From contig NC_135071.1 of the NCBI RefSeq assembly GCF_051401765.1, positions 9,402,961-9,466,960 of the forward strand: a stretch of DNA of 64,000 bases. Reading direction: 5' to 3'. The notes beneath the pieces are model-generated. The model did not search any database. It had not been told where the DNA came from and was given only the letters and a program-made list of their open reading frames with translations. Shown here piece by piece: positions 1 through 12,700 of this stretch. This stretch comes from Calliopsis andreniformis (lineage: Eukaryota > Arthropoda > Insecta > Hymenoptera > Andrenidae). Positions within the stretch are counted from its first letter, which is position 1. The number at the start of each line of letters is the position of its first letter. The translations under genes and the position numbers were made by a program.

Positions 1-126
1 AATTACTGTATCTCCTTCCCCTTTTATTTTCACATATAACTGGATGTAGCTCTATTAAACACAGGATATTTGATTTTATTCAAAACAAATATTTTCAATT
101 CCATAGTGCAAATACATCTTGTTATG

Positions 127-560
127 CAGGGTGTTCGACTACAGGTATCAGAAATTTTAAGAGGTGATTCTACATATCAAAACAAGACGAAAATGAAGAA
201 TGACAAAATTGCATTTAAGACTTTGTTTTATAGTTATGAATTTTTTTAAAAATTGCCTAAAATATGCGTCAAATATGTCTGACTTGAGACTTACTCTATT
301 GTCAACTTATAGTAGGTATGTCAGATACAGAGAAACTAATAGAATAAATGCAAGCCAGGTATAGAAAAATCAGTAGATTAAACCCCAAGTCAGACACAGA
401 AAAACAAGTAGAATACGTTCCTAGTCAGACAGAGAGAAGTTAGTAGAATAAGTTCTAAGTCACATTTCAAGCGTATCTTAGGCATTGTCTCAACAATTAA
501 TAACTTTGAAACGAGGTCTCAAACGCGGTTTTATCATCATTCATGTTCATCTTATTGGTT
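127..560. repeat. Palindromic TIR element, family A copy 1, with internal 40-bp tandem units
   Basis: It starts CAGGGTGTTCGACTACAGG, the outer inverted repeat shared with six other copies in the window. The right end stops at the ATGTTCATCTTATT part of the repeat, so the distal right terminus is missing. The middle (about 318-475) holds four diverged 37-40 bp units containing GTCAGACACAGA and AGTAGAATA, an expansion not seen in other copies. No coding capacity. Confidence 0.75.
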
Positions 561-2383
561 TTTATATTAATAGTAATTTTTTGCTTTTCTGAAAATGAGA
601 TATTTAACCCATAAGCATAGTCAAAGTACTTTTGAATATGTCTTTTTATCAGTTTTCTAGTATAACATTACAGGTACGTGTTTGATTCTGCGCGTTATAA
701 TAATAAAAAACGTTCTAGTTTTCTTGTCAATAACATGCGGAAAGAGATCAATATGCTTCATTTGTGGCAGATGTATGTCGATGATAACAGGAACTTAATA
801 ATCACTGATTGTGGGTGAAAGGATATTATAGTAACAGTTACAGTATTTCAATATTCAGTAGCATCATTGGAATGGACTTTACAAATATTATTTGATAAAT
901 ATTGCTTGAATTTTAATTGCTTTTATATGCATATTGGTTACAGTCCATAGATAATAACGTTCTTTTTAAAGCTAAAAGAGGGTACAAGAGTTGTCTAAAT
1001 AAATATAAAAAAGCAAGCTTTTATACACAATCTAGGAATACAGATTTCCAATAACTTACATAGTTTTCAAATTATATACAAGTTCGTCCAATATTTCTTT
1101 ATATATTTGATAGTTTTATTTCTTGATACATTGAATCAGAAGCTTGATATAAATCAAAAGCATATCAATAAATATGATTCTCAACCCTGCAGAAATTTTT
1201 TGTTATTCTTAAAAAAAGACTCCAAAATTTTGATTACAATCAAAACGCAGTATAATAATAAACATGACAGTGACGTCACGATAAAATTAAAAAATAAAAT
1301 ATGAAGATTCGTAACGACAAGACAATTGTCTTTTGGTACGAAAGGCTGCATTTAATTCAGTTCTAGCGAAGAGAACGAAGAGATAACTATGTACAAACTA
1401 AATTGTAGAATTAACTACGCTACATTCATGATTGGCAGTTAATTTAAAAGTTTCGTAGAATAGCCTTACTCTCACGAAACCGAGAATAAATTGTTTGCAT
1501 GCAAACACATTAACGTTGGTATAAGCAGCAACATAGATTGCGCTCAATAATTGCGCATCGTGACCTAGAAGAGACAAGAGCGGCGGTCTTGGAACTCTTA
1601 CACGTTGTGGAACCTGCGTGACTAAGTTTACTTTTTCCACTCTGCTATGTCAAAATGTGCATAATTTATCCTGTACAGGCTCCCCTACAAATAGAGCTCG
1701 ACGAGAATTTTTAAGGATTTCTGCATTGAATTTTTGAACAGGTTGAAATTTTGTTTTTCTCTCATATTACGTACAATTTTTTTCGCTATTTTTTTGGGGC
1801 TTATTACCAAATTATTAGAAAAAATAAATATCTGACATTTTGAAATGGGACAATGATAAAATTTAATACGCATGCGATAGAACTAAAGAGAAGAACGACA
1901 TTATTTTTTAATTAAAAACGAAAACTAAATTGGAATTGAAATTAAAAAGAAGTTTGTCATAACACTATATTCATAATTGTCTTTAAAAATTCTACATAGA
2001 TACAATAACTTTTGAACTTTTATATTTGAAGTAATTTATAATTTGAAGTAATTATATGCCGACACGTTCATTTGTTCTTTTTGATAATAAACTTTTCTTT
2101 TCTTCTTGGCTTTTACTTTTCCTAGCTAGAGTTCGTTCGATTTTGAACAGCAATAACTCTTCTTTAACAAATTTCAATATAAATAATGCCTCCAAAATTG
2201 TTGAGGCTAACAAATGTATCGTAAAAATATAAATGTTCACTTCCTGAAGGAACAGTTACTCTTTGGCTTGCTGATGACACAGAGCCACCAATCAAAGACT
2301 GTTGGTTACTGCCGTATTCTCAGGTTTCCATGTTAGAGTATATAAAATAACTCATTTATTTATTTAACTTTTTTTCATTTTTT

Positions 2384-2534
2384 CACCGACTGTTACCAAT
2401 TTTGAAAAAATGCACAGATTGTCTACATATACATGCGCTAAAGAAGCACTGACAGTTTAAAAATTATTCAAACTGTGCTATTACTATGTATATGTAGACA
2501 AGCTGTGCATTTTTTCAAAATTGGTAACAGTCGT
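2384..2534. repeat. 151-base near-perfect hairpin
   Basis: The left arm CGACTGTTACCAATTTTGAA then AAAATGCACAG.TTGTCTACATA is mirrored by TATGTAGACAA.CTGTGCATTT then TTCAAAATTGGTAACAGTCG, with only scattered mismatches. An inner stem (AGCACTGACAGTTT and AAACTGTGCT) continues the fold to a loop near 2462-2466. Confidence 0.85.
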
Positions 2535-3072
2535 TGAAATAAAGACGAGTAGCATAAAAACATAATAGCCAGTTATGAATATCATTTTTATATAGTCCTA
2601 GATATCATCATACATTGGGACAACTCGCAAGCAATGTCTTTGAAGATTATTTCGTTTATAAGGAAGATAATACTTTAAATTATGTTTGGTTACTAGCACG
2701 CGAACCCTCACTTTCTATAAAATAGTATCTGAGTCCCTTCCTGAATAAATTCTAATTTTTAAGAGCCTAGGTATGAAACCCAGAACGATAATATTTATGG
2801 AATTTACCAATCAGTAGGTATATTTATTTCTTGGTACAGTAGAACATCGTTTAATCGAACGTCGAATATTCAAAATTTCTGCTATTAAAAATTTGAAGTT
2901 GTGCATATTGAATGTAATAACAATAAGAGTACAGTTGGCCATTGATTAAGACTTAAATAGTAAAATAATAATAGTAAAATAAAGCCAGCTGTTAAAAGGG
3001 TGTTTCAGGTTTGAATCTCATGGTACTTCGCATAATAGAGATCCTATTGTATATTTATCAAGATAACTAAAG

Positions 3073-3278
3073 CCTGCAGATCTTTATGTATTTATGAAAA
3101 ATTTCAATGTTACGTCAAAAATTCATAAAAACACAGAACTCGTACTAGATGCAAAAATGTAAAATTTATCGGAAGATACCTACGCTTTATAATAAGTATT
3201 TGAAGAGTGAAATAAGCTTTTATTTAGCTTTTTCCAATTTTCTCTGTGAAAATAGAAATTTGCATAAACATCCGCAGT
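3073..3278. repeat. Short TIR element, family F copy 1
   Basis: CCTGCAGATCTTTATGTATT opens and TTTGCATAAACATCCGCAGT closes, an inverted pair of about 18 bases. Two further copies lie at 52291-52484 and 60662-60851. Confidence 0.7.
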
Positions 3279-3419
3279 CTAGTGATAACCAACGTGAAAT
3301 TGCGTAAAAATACACAGAAAAGAATTAATTCGAAGGCTATTCTGTTAATGGAAATACTGAAAGGAGATTATATTATAATACCAATAAATAATGGAAGTAA
3401 CAGGAAGCTTCTAGGGAGA

Positions 3420-3870
3420 AAACGCCGAGCACTCTAACTGGCAAGGACTCGCGGCAAAAACCTAGAGTTCGAAACAACTGTTGCTCGTGTTTTTCTTCGA
3501 TCGTTATCTGGCAATGGCGCGATCGCGGTAGAACTGTGGTGCATATTCCTTTCTGCATTAGCGGGAGCCGCGAATCGTGGCAAGATTCGAGGGTTACGCG
3601 GAGGAGAGAGCCTGGCGGAGGCCAGCCGTTTATTGATCGGATACACTCCGCATGTTTGTGGAAAGCAGATAACACGGCAGGTTTCTCGCGATTTGTCCGA
3701 AGAAACTTCTCGTCCAGCTCTGTTTTCCCATCCTCCGACGATGTCGACACGGCGATGGAGGCAGGAAATCCCTACCACTTAGCGTGTTAAACAGTTGCCC
3801 TGCGATCAGACATTGATATGTGGCTACTCGCTCTTACTGCACGTAGGGTATCATTCCTCAAAGTGATGGA
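3420..3870. promoter_or_regulatory. Ca-alpha1T: CpG-dense island, possible regulatory or first-exon region
   Basis: A sharp rise in GC and CpG over about 450 bases in an AT-rich setting. Overlapping ORFs of 84, 125 and 114 codons in three frames on both strands are what high GC produces, and none resembles a known protein. No TATA box or initiator could be defended. It could be a 5' untranslated exon, a promoter or an intronic enhancer. Confidence 0.3.
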
Positions 3871-5190
3871 TTTCTACCTCGTTTGTCAGTAGTATCAAAG
3901 GGTACTCAAGTTCTTATCGGGATTATAAAATATAGGGTACCTCGGAATGAGTGTAAAAAGCTTTGATAAATTGTCCAAGAGTCGACTCTGACAATGAGTG
4001 AAAAAACGTTATTTGAAGGTGCAGTCCGAAACAAAAAATTTGTTTTGCGTATGCTTTTGCGTATAATCACGAAACAATGTTGCTTTTTCACTCATTATTT
4101 ATTAAATTCATTAACAGTGATGAACTGTTCTTGTGCAGCGGCTGGCTTCTACAGTGGAGAAAAACATAATTTATTTGAAATCATTGAACATTGACATTAT
4201 CTTTTTCCGCTTTTATTGTGTGTACAATTTTCCTGGTTTTTTAGTTAAGTATATTTTCTACAGTTTCTGTTCAAGCTTCCTATAAGTGTTGTCTGTAAAT
4301 ACTAACACTATGACTGAGTAACTATTATGATTGAAATTTTCTCTAACTATAAATAGTAATAATTTTATGCACTAATACGTTTAAACAAGCACTACTTCTT
4401 TAGATTATGCACGCAACATTATTGAAAAATGTAAATGCATACATCTTATCTATTATGGACCGTATTCATTATTCTGCTGAAATAAAAAGCATATTGTATA
4501 ATAGTAGATACTGCATAGACGTCCACTAAATGAAACAGATCCACAATAAAAAGTCTATTACTTACATACAACTGCTGTAGTTTAGTGCTATAAATACTTC
4601 AACTTTTTCAGTTTTTAAAATATTGTAGAGTTTCGATCAAAGAGAAAAAATAGTAACGAAAAAAATATCGAGCTAATCTCTGATATTCCTTTTCATAACA
4701 ATAACATGAAAGAAGAGAATTTAGGGTATAATCTGCCATTTTAATACTAGTGTTAGCTGGAGTAGGGATAAAAGAAGATCTATAAATATAGTTTAGATAT
4801 ATAAAATATAGTTTTTGTCAATGACTCGTGTTTTTCTTAGGTTTATAAAAATTACAATAGAGCAAGGAATCAATGTTCCGATGAAAAATACCTACATATG
4901 TAAATTTTAGATAGGCACCATTGACCAATGAATTATTTAGCCACGTTTCAGATTTCACCCAGATTTATTTTCCAAGCGGCGGAATGAATTGCTCTTCCTA
5001 TATAACGTGTCGGACCTAATTCGTTTGATAGATGTCCGTAGAAATGAGAGATGGACAGTTGCTATTCCAGCAATGGTCAGGTTATTCAGAATTTATGTGG
5101 AGAATTCTATTAATTTCGTATCACTGTCAGATTTAGTTTTGATTCTTTATTATTAATAGAAAAAGTTAATAGACATCCTATCATTTAGGT

Positions 5191-5246
5191 AAAAGACTCA
5201 TTAACATTTTATGAAGAATTTTGATTCACTAAAATGTTAATCTTTT
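5191..5246. repeat. Small inverted repeat
   Basis: AAAAGACTCATTAACATTTT and TAAAATGTTAATCTTTT are inverted apart from a small insertion; a third, direct copy AAAATGTTAATCTTATGG follows near 5291. Confidence 0.5.
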
Positions 5247-5496
5247 GCAAAATGATCTTCCTTTCAAGATCAAAATTGGTCAAATAAAAAAAAATGTTAA
5301 TCTTATGGTTTTTTTTAATGCGTTATAGTTAATCACCGTAGGAGCCATTCCAAATTGTATATTCAATACTGTAGTCACAGATTTTTTTCAAACTTGGTGC
5401 ATCAGCAGACATAGTCAAGAAATTAATCGTAAATTATTAGTTGCAAGTTATGTCAAAGTTTGGCCTCCTAGCTCGAATAGTTTGATTGATATTTAA

Positions 5497-5718
5497 CCCT
5501 AGAATGACACCCTGGGATCGCCAGCAACCCCACAAAATTTGAACTTAAAAACTTATGTAGCATGCACTTCGAAGTAACTCACAAATTTTGTTTTTTTTTC
5601 TGCAAACAAAAACCAGGCTGTGCAACTATATTTTATCTTTTCTTGACGCTATGACGACAGCTAGTTTCGAAAATCACTTAAAATGACACCAATGTGGTGT
5701 CAAGTGGTTATCATAGTG
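5497..5718. mobile_element. Candidate TTAA-flanked (piggyBac-like) miniature element
   Basis: TTAA at 5493-5496 and at 5719-5722 bracket ends CCCTAGAATGACACC and (inverted) CACTATGATAACCACTTG, which agree only in part. CCCT-type ends and a TTAA target fit piggyBac-derived elements. The termini are diverged, so the call is tentative. Confidence 0.45.
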
Positions 5719-6126
5719 TTAAGATGCCAAAAAAAAGAATGGAAAAAGAATTTTTTGAAACTAATACAAATTATTTTAAAAATTAGGATTTTTTAAGTAA
5801 TCACACAATGTCACTTACACCCAACAATAGAAGGCTGTTGTTCTAGGGTTAGCCCTTATTCTACAATCATCCTTTTTACTATCACTGTCAATAATCTAGG
5901 TCGTTCATGCCTATAAAATATTTTTTGTTAAATTGTTTGTTGTTCTGTGTCCGTAAAGGTTACATCGTTTCTTTTACTTTCTAAGGCCTGTGCCTTAAAA
6001 TATTCACATTGCTGACAAAAGATTAATGTTCCATTTTTGCAAAAATCAACTGAACTTAATAATCTCGTAGCAGGCATAGTTCATTTCACAACACACATCT
6101 CATAAGTTACATTTTCTTTACCAATT

Positions 6127-6180
6127 CTCCAGTATTCCAGTACTCCAGTACTCCAGTGCTCCAGTACTCCAGTACTCCAA
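6127..6180. repeat. CTCCAGTA(C/T) minisatellite
   Basis: About six head-to-tail units of roughly 9 bases (CTCCAGTAC with variants ATTCCAGTA and CTCCAGTGC). Confidence 0.85.
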
Positions 6181-9100
6181 TTTTCTGATGGTCATATTTC
6201 ACGGTGGAGGATTCGAGAAAAAGATTCTATATTTTATGCTGTTGGGACACTATAAAATTTGACGTACAATTTCGCAGCAGTCGACGTTCATTTCATAGCA
6301 CATGTGTCACAAGTGGAAGTAAAGCTTGGAGATTTACAGTGAGGATAACAATATTACTTTCCTTACATTTGTATAGAGTACAAACGTTGAGATATAAACG
6401 TTCGATGACGCTACCAAACTATTCGTCATATTTGCTTCCAGTCGTTTCACATCTTCTGTCGTAAGCTTTATGTTTTGAATAAAATTGCCGAAATCAGTAA
6501 ATTTTTTTGAAACGCTTGTTTTATAGGAAAGACTTGCAGAAACACATTCATATTTTTGTCATGGCAGGGTGGGAACCGTGTTATATTTAGGATCAATAGT
6601 GTAACTTCGAATACTGTTGTCTGTATAAAAAGTTAATAAATTGTTTCTAGGTTAATATCTTGAAATATATCAGAGATATAAATAATACACATACATAGAC
6701 AGCAAAATTTGGTATAGTTAAACAATTTTTGGAGTAGTAATGGAATGTAAATATATATTCTACATCGACATACATATACCTATACAATTCTGTCTATGTG
6801 TATTAATAAATGTTTATTTTAATTATTTGAATATTTTATAAATCTTTGTAACTATTTTTATGAAGGTCTGTGTATATAAATTTTTCTAAAATTGTTAAAA
6901 TTAGTGTATATAGAATTAACATAAATAATTATTCCTTTGATAACAATTATTTGAGTTTATTCAAAAATATTATTGAGATCAGTAATCGTAAAAATTGAAT
7001 TTTATTAATGATTACTATTTTTATATGAATAATGAGATAGAAGTAACGGAAAAAGTAACTAAATAACAAATCATTAATGTATCTGGTCAGTAACAGCACG
7101 AAAAGTTTCTTGTATTGTGGATAGATGAGTTCATACGTAAATGAATATTTTAATAATAGTTAATTATTCAAAGTTTAAAACAGAATCTGCAAATATATAA
7201 AGAATAATAATTAAAAATATTCAAGACCTTAACATCGGTCTCTTCCAGCCCTGCTATTGTTCATAATTTTTGAAACAGAAAAGGTCGTGGTAAATTATTC
7301 GTGAAAAATAATTAAGTAGTAAAGGAAAACAATAGCTACAATAATATATTGTTAGAATTTACAAAGCAGAATGGTGAAATTGTATTCATTAAATTACTTC
7401 TTTCATGTGTAGAACTTAAAATGCAATTTTTGATTTATTAATTTTAGAAATTTTTTAAACTGTAAACGACGTTATTTAAATATCTGATCTAAAGTAGTTG
7501 TCATGTAAATACATTTATGTTTACTGTGCATGGAAAAGGGCAACAACCTTGTGGCCATAGACAAGTCGCATGGTAAAGCATCGCGTGCACATTATTGCGT
7601 GCATTGCCAGGGATTTTCGTTATTTATACTTGTCACTTGTATCTTGAAATTTTTTCTTAAGATTACATCACGCAAAAAAATGTTTCTTTTATTCTTAGGA
7701 ATTCTAAGTGCATACATATAAACACATATTTTATCATATTGTTTGCAATGTTAACATTAAATTTACCCGATTTTTCTATTGAAATATTTACAATTTGTTA
7801 GCAATATTTTACATTTTGTTTACTTCAACTCTTATATTTCGAGGTTTGAGAAATTTTTCAAAATGATGCTCGAAAACTACCATTATGGGAAATTGAAATG
7901 AATTAAAAAGGACGGAACGTACATAATATGCAAAAATATGTCAATTATTCAAAGTAAAGTACACATTATAATATTAAAAAGATAAAACAAATCTCTATAT
8001 AGAGGCCACTGCTGTAATTAACTTTACGAAACTGTGAATTTGCATAAATTTTCAGTATAGCCATGATTCTAAATAGAACTCTAACAAGAGTCTCTTTCAT
8101 ACAACTTCATGTTTGATTCAGACTGTACATATTAAATATTATAAAACTTTCTTAAAACTACCGTACTCTTGAATAAAAAGTTATTCATCTAATATTTTCT
8201 GTTCTCAATTGCTAACCTCTATCGATAGTAATGGAGAAGATTCTGATGGTCGATAGTCAGACATGCCATGCACGAATTTGTATTCCATCTGTTATATGTC
8301 TTTTATGAAAAAATAGTAGATATGATTCGCGTGATGGGCATCGTTTGCCAATATTTTCGTGAAAAGAATTGATAAAGGACTACACTTAGGAAGATTGCAG
8401 GTCAAATATCATTATTTCAGTATTTATCTTACATCAAAGGAAACTCAAGTCACGCACCGAGGAGGATAGTGTTTAGGTAATAGTTACTTGGCAACCGTGA
8501 TCGATCTGGAAGATTACAGTTACGTCTTGTTTTATCGATCGATCGTTTTGTGACGACACGATGGTGAAATGTCATAACACGGGTTAAATTGGTGCAACGG
8601 GGTAACGATAATGGTCTCAAACGACCTCGGGTGTTGGAAGCATCCGAGTCTGTCGGACGCTCTACAATAGCAAAGAAATTGCCTTGTTGAGATAAAAAAA
8701 AAGAATAATCAAGTGTTCAATTTTTCGTATCGATTGAATCTAAAGGCAAAGCGTCCGTAAACGGTGTTTTCATAAAGCGTGTAAATCGACGAGCGCAGAA
8801 CCAGTTATCCTTTTTTATTCGACTTCGATTCTTTCGTGTTGTTTTAAAGGCAGTAGGTATTCTTAAAGTTTACACCGCTGCATATTTCTGATTCTGAAAG
8901 ATGTTTCTGTTACAAATAGTTTTCAAGTTACTATGCATTTGAGGATAAATTTCGCTAACAAATATTTAGAAAAAGATTTACCAAAAATATTATATTATTT
9001 TAGACGTACCGCTTTCTTTTGATGGGGAAATTCTTATGGATAATATCTGTTTTTGTTGGAAAAGTAACTTGGTCTGAAAAGTAACTTTCAATTTGGAATA

Positions 9101-9605
9101 AAGAGGAAGCAAATTTATTGTTATTATTTATTTTACACTATATCTACATAAAATATTTGAACCTAATTCTATGTTTTAACTTCTTTCGAATAATAGTGCT
9201 GCATAAAATTTATTAATTAAGTACCTCATTACAAGTTACAGTTAGTTAATTACTAGACCGTTTAAGTATAAGTATTTTTCACCTGTATAAGCAAATGTCC
9301 CAGCTGTACCATACTATAGGAGACAGAATAACTATTCTGAATAGCTTATGGTGTCTATTCTTGTCTAGCATACCCGAATAGATCAATTTTCTCATTGTCA
9401 GTTACATTAAGGGAAAGTTTTACTTTTCCTTTCGAATTAAATAGAAACATATTCTAAAATCAGTAATACATTTCAAATAATTTTTTAACTTAAGGAACCC
9501 TGTGTGTGGTGTGCTTACCAATATCTGTCTACGTTCAGTGAATCTGAAATATTCAGTTCTACAATATAATACTAGAATATGTTTAAAATATTTTCCTTAA
9601 TGTAG

Positions 9606-9723
9606 AATCACGTGGTTTGAAAGAGTGAGCATGATGGTGATTCTTTTAAATTGCATTACGCTGGGAATGTATCAACCGTGCGTCGACGATCAATGTGTAA
9701 CGAATCGCTGCAAGATATTACAA
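9606..9723 (+). CDS. Ca-alpha1T: Exon encoding domain I S1 and S1-S2 loop
   Basis: The exon reads (x)[16 protein letters not shown] then [20 protein letters not shown] and ILQ. The WFER-S-M-VILLNC-TLGM stretch is the IS1 helix of Cav3 channels, and CVDDQC...RC is the extracellular S1-S2 loop with its cysteines. The acceptor is the AG at 9604-9605 after a T-rich tract; one base completes a codon begun in an upstream exon. The exon ends in phase 0 at CAA, with donor GTACGT at 9724. The upstream exon, which should end with two bases of a codon, was not found. Confidence 0.93.
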
Positions 9724-12700
9724 GTACGTAGGTATATGTGTACCTTTAATTTAAGTGCTGTACTCACACTACCGGCTAAAGCTTTCACGCACTCATTGTA
9801 TACTGGGGGAAGTAAGGAGTTTCTTTTTAAACAAATCGATTGAAGAGAATATATCATAAGTATTATGTTATCTTCTTTTATATACTATAACTATGTTTTC
9901 GAGATCTAATATCAATTATAAATATATATTATTAATAAACTGTATAAATATTTTCATTTTTTCTGGTAATTAGAAGACCATAAGGTTATGTTTTTTTGTA
10001 AATGCTTTTTCACCGCTATAGGTTCGAAATTAAAATTTTGCGCATAAATTTTGTATCAGTGGAATTAGCTACAGCTTTTAGAGATTAAAGAAAAACGCAG
10101 TGTACATTTTATGGTAAAAAACTGAACAAAAGTTTAGAGTTTGTTTAACGATAACAAACGAATATAGTTAGAATAGGTACAACTAAGGATTGTCATATTA
10201 GATACATATTCATTCCTGTATTCAAAGTTCCTTAAAATTTATAAAAGACTTTAACTCATAATAATGTATAAAGGGTGTTTAACGATGGGTGTTAGAAATT
10301 TTAAGAGGTAATTCTGCATGCTAAAATAAGACGAAATTGCGTATTAGACTTCGTTTTTGAGTTATTAATTGTTGAGGAAAGCCTAAAATACATGTGAAAT
10401 GTGTCTGACTCAGGACTTATTCTACTGACTTCGCTGTGTCTGACCAAACGCACGTCAGCGGTAGAATAAATCCCAATTCAGGCACGATTTACGCGAAGTT
10501 TATACGTTTTTGTAGTAATTAATAACTTTAAGTCGTAATTCCAAATATTATTTCGTCAATCTTGATTGTCGTTCTGTTTTGATATGTAGAATCATCCTTT
10601 AAAATTTCTAACACCTATCGTCGAATACTCTGTATAGGTACTGTGTAGATATATTATTAATAACGTAATACAACATTACTGCATATTAGGATTGTCGTTT
10701 AGAATAAAAAGTCAATTTTTAGGGAAAATAATTTTTTCATATTGGATAAAGAACTTAGGTACATGTATTCATATAATTAGATATGTACTTTTCGCAAATA
10801 CAATTTAAATGCAACATATCTGATGTGAACCTTCCAGTACTTCATTGAAAACAATTGCATTTATATTCAAAAAAGGAAAAATATGTCCAATATTGAATAC
10901 TTAAATTATGAAAAATTTATCCCAACAGTATACAATATTTTAGTGAAAATTGACAAGTGATGCTGTGCTCTTAGCCGATAGTGTGTTTTCAGTGATCGAG
11001 GTTTAAAATTCCATTTTCACGTAAATGTAAAAAAGAATTGCAATTACAATTTTATACCTGACGATTTACATTCAGAGTTTGCAGCATTTTCAACTACAGC
11101 TTACAATGAATGCAAAAATATCGTGCTATATCATAGCAAATGCATCCTCAATCTGATTAAGCAAATGCGATTGGAGGCGTAGAGGACCAATCATAGATTC
11201 TATCGACTCATGTGATTGATATAATTGCTGATACATTTATGATAAACTACGATATTTTTGAATAGAGTGTACACGGTGATATCACAGTTTAGTTTAAAAA
11301 ATGTAATCGGTGACAAAAATAATCTTGAAATTGTGAAACTCTTACGTGAAATTTTTGGAATTTTCAATCCTCCTTTTTTGTATTAGTAAGAAACATTTGC
11401 GAAGTGTTTTTTTGCTAGTTAAAGTGTATCTTCTGTGATGAAATTGCTGGTTAATAGAATAAGTTATTGCTAGAATAAGAAGCATAGATACACAGGCTTT
11501 TCTTGGTTGCTGCAAAATGTAAATTTAAACTTTGAAAGTAATATTAGTATCTTAATAATGCTTCAAGAATTCTTGAGGATACAATAAAATTTTTTATAGA
11601 AACGTGAAATTGAAACAATAAGATTGCCAAGAGCACTTCGCGAATGTACACTGGAATTTAATATTTTTTATTTTCAGTATAAATCAGTCTCCACAAAATC
11701 AAAAAATTGCAAGAAAAAAAACGAAGTAAAGATTCTATTTAGATAACTATAAAAAAGATTTAAAATTATAAATATATACACGGTATTTGAAGAGATGAAA
11801 TATTTTCAATATATTATTTATCAGTAATATCCATGCATAATACTAATTCCATAAATTCAGCTTCATATTGCGGAAATAATTAAAGAATCCAAAATTTTTC
11901 ATCTAAATAATACAATAAGTACAATATAGTATTTAAAATGAGGGGTTGAGACTTTGAAATGTATGATCAAATCCAGTTAGTTAAAATAAAGTTATACATA
12001 GAAACAGACTGACAAGTAGAATGCGTCAGAATAAAAGTTACTAACTCTCAAACTACTATTAGGGTACTTATAGTATATCAAGGCAGCGACTTAAAAGGAA
12101 CTATTTTTAGCTGAAAACATTAGCGCTATAGAGATTATACATCAGAGAAAAGTTCACTAAAAAATTAGTATTTTCTTTTTTGTTTAAATATGTAACAATC
12201 ATTAAATATTCTGCAATTACTTTCGTTTAAAAATGATTATTCATGGGAAAGAATGTAATTGAAATATAACAAAAGAACCTTTTTTAGTTATTTTGTAGTT
12301 AGTTTGAATAAGTCAAATTCTGTACAATTTGAAGTATTCAGACGTTTTTGTTCAAGTTTTGCATATTGAAATAAATTCAAAAATGAGTCTCTCTACATGA
12401 TACATGTTATTTAAATCAAATGAAAGCTATTTAGTGTCATAACTGTTTACTTTTTTTCCATAAAACCATGTCTTTTTGTCTTCATGTATACGCATACTTT
12501 TTTTACTAAAGTGGCATTACTTTTTTTAAATCTTTGCAGAAATAAATCAACTGCAACCTGATATCGTTCAATTTAAGAAAAATAAGATTTGCATTGCATA
12601 TTGGACGAGAAGTTTATTCTTAAATTTATTTTTTACACGTCTAGAACTGTTAAAATAATATATTGAATTTTGTTTTTAATCAGAACTTTTAATTCTTTAA

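Larger units (their letters stand above)
1..9605. other. Upstream or 5' intronic region without recognised exons
   Basis: It holds a family A element (127-560), a 151-base hairpin (2384-2534), a family F element (3073-3278), a CpG-rich island (3420-3870), small inverted repeats and a candidate TTAA element (5.2-5.7 kb), a minisatellite (6127-6180) and a second GC-richer patch (8440-8860). Short ORFs here match nothing in the channel N-terminus. The missing upstream coding exon either lies before base 1 or was not recognised. Confidence 0.7.

Noticed and set aside
318..475. CRISPR-like array
   Set aside because: Four diverged 40-base units without unique spacers, inside a transposable element of a eukaryotic genome.
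3373..3790. Three overlapping open frames (125 and 114 codons minus, 84 plus) as a gene
   Set aside because: They overlap in different frames over one CpG-rich island, show no domain or family resemblance, and have no splice or promoter support.
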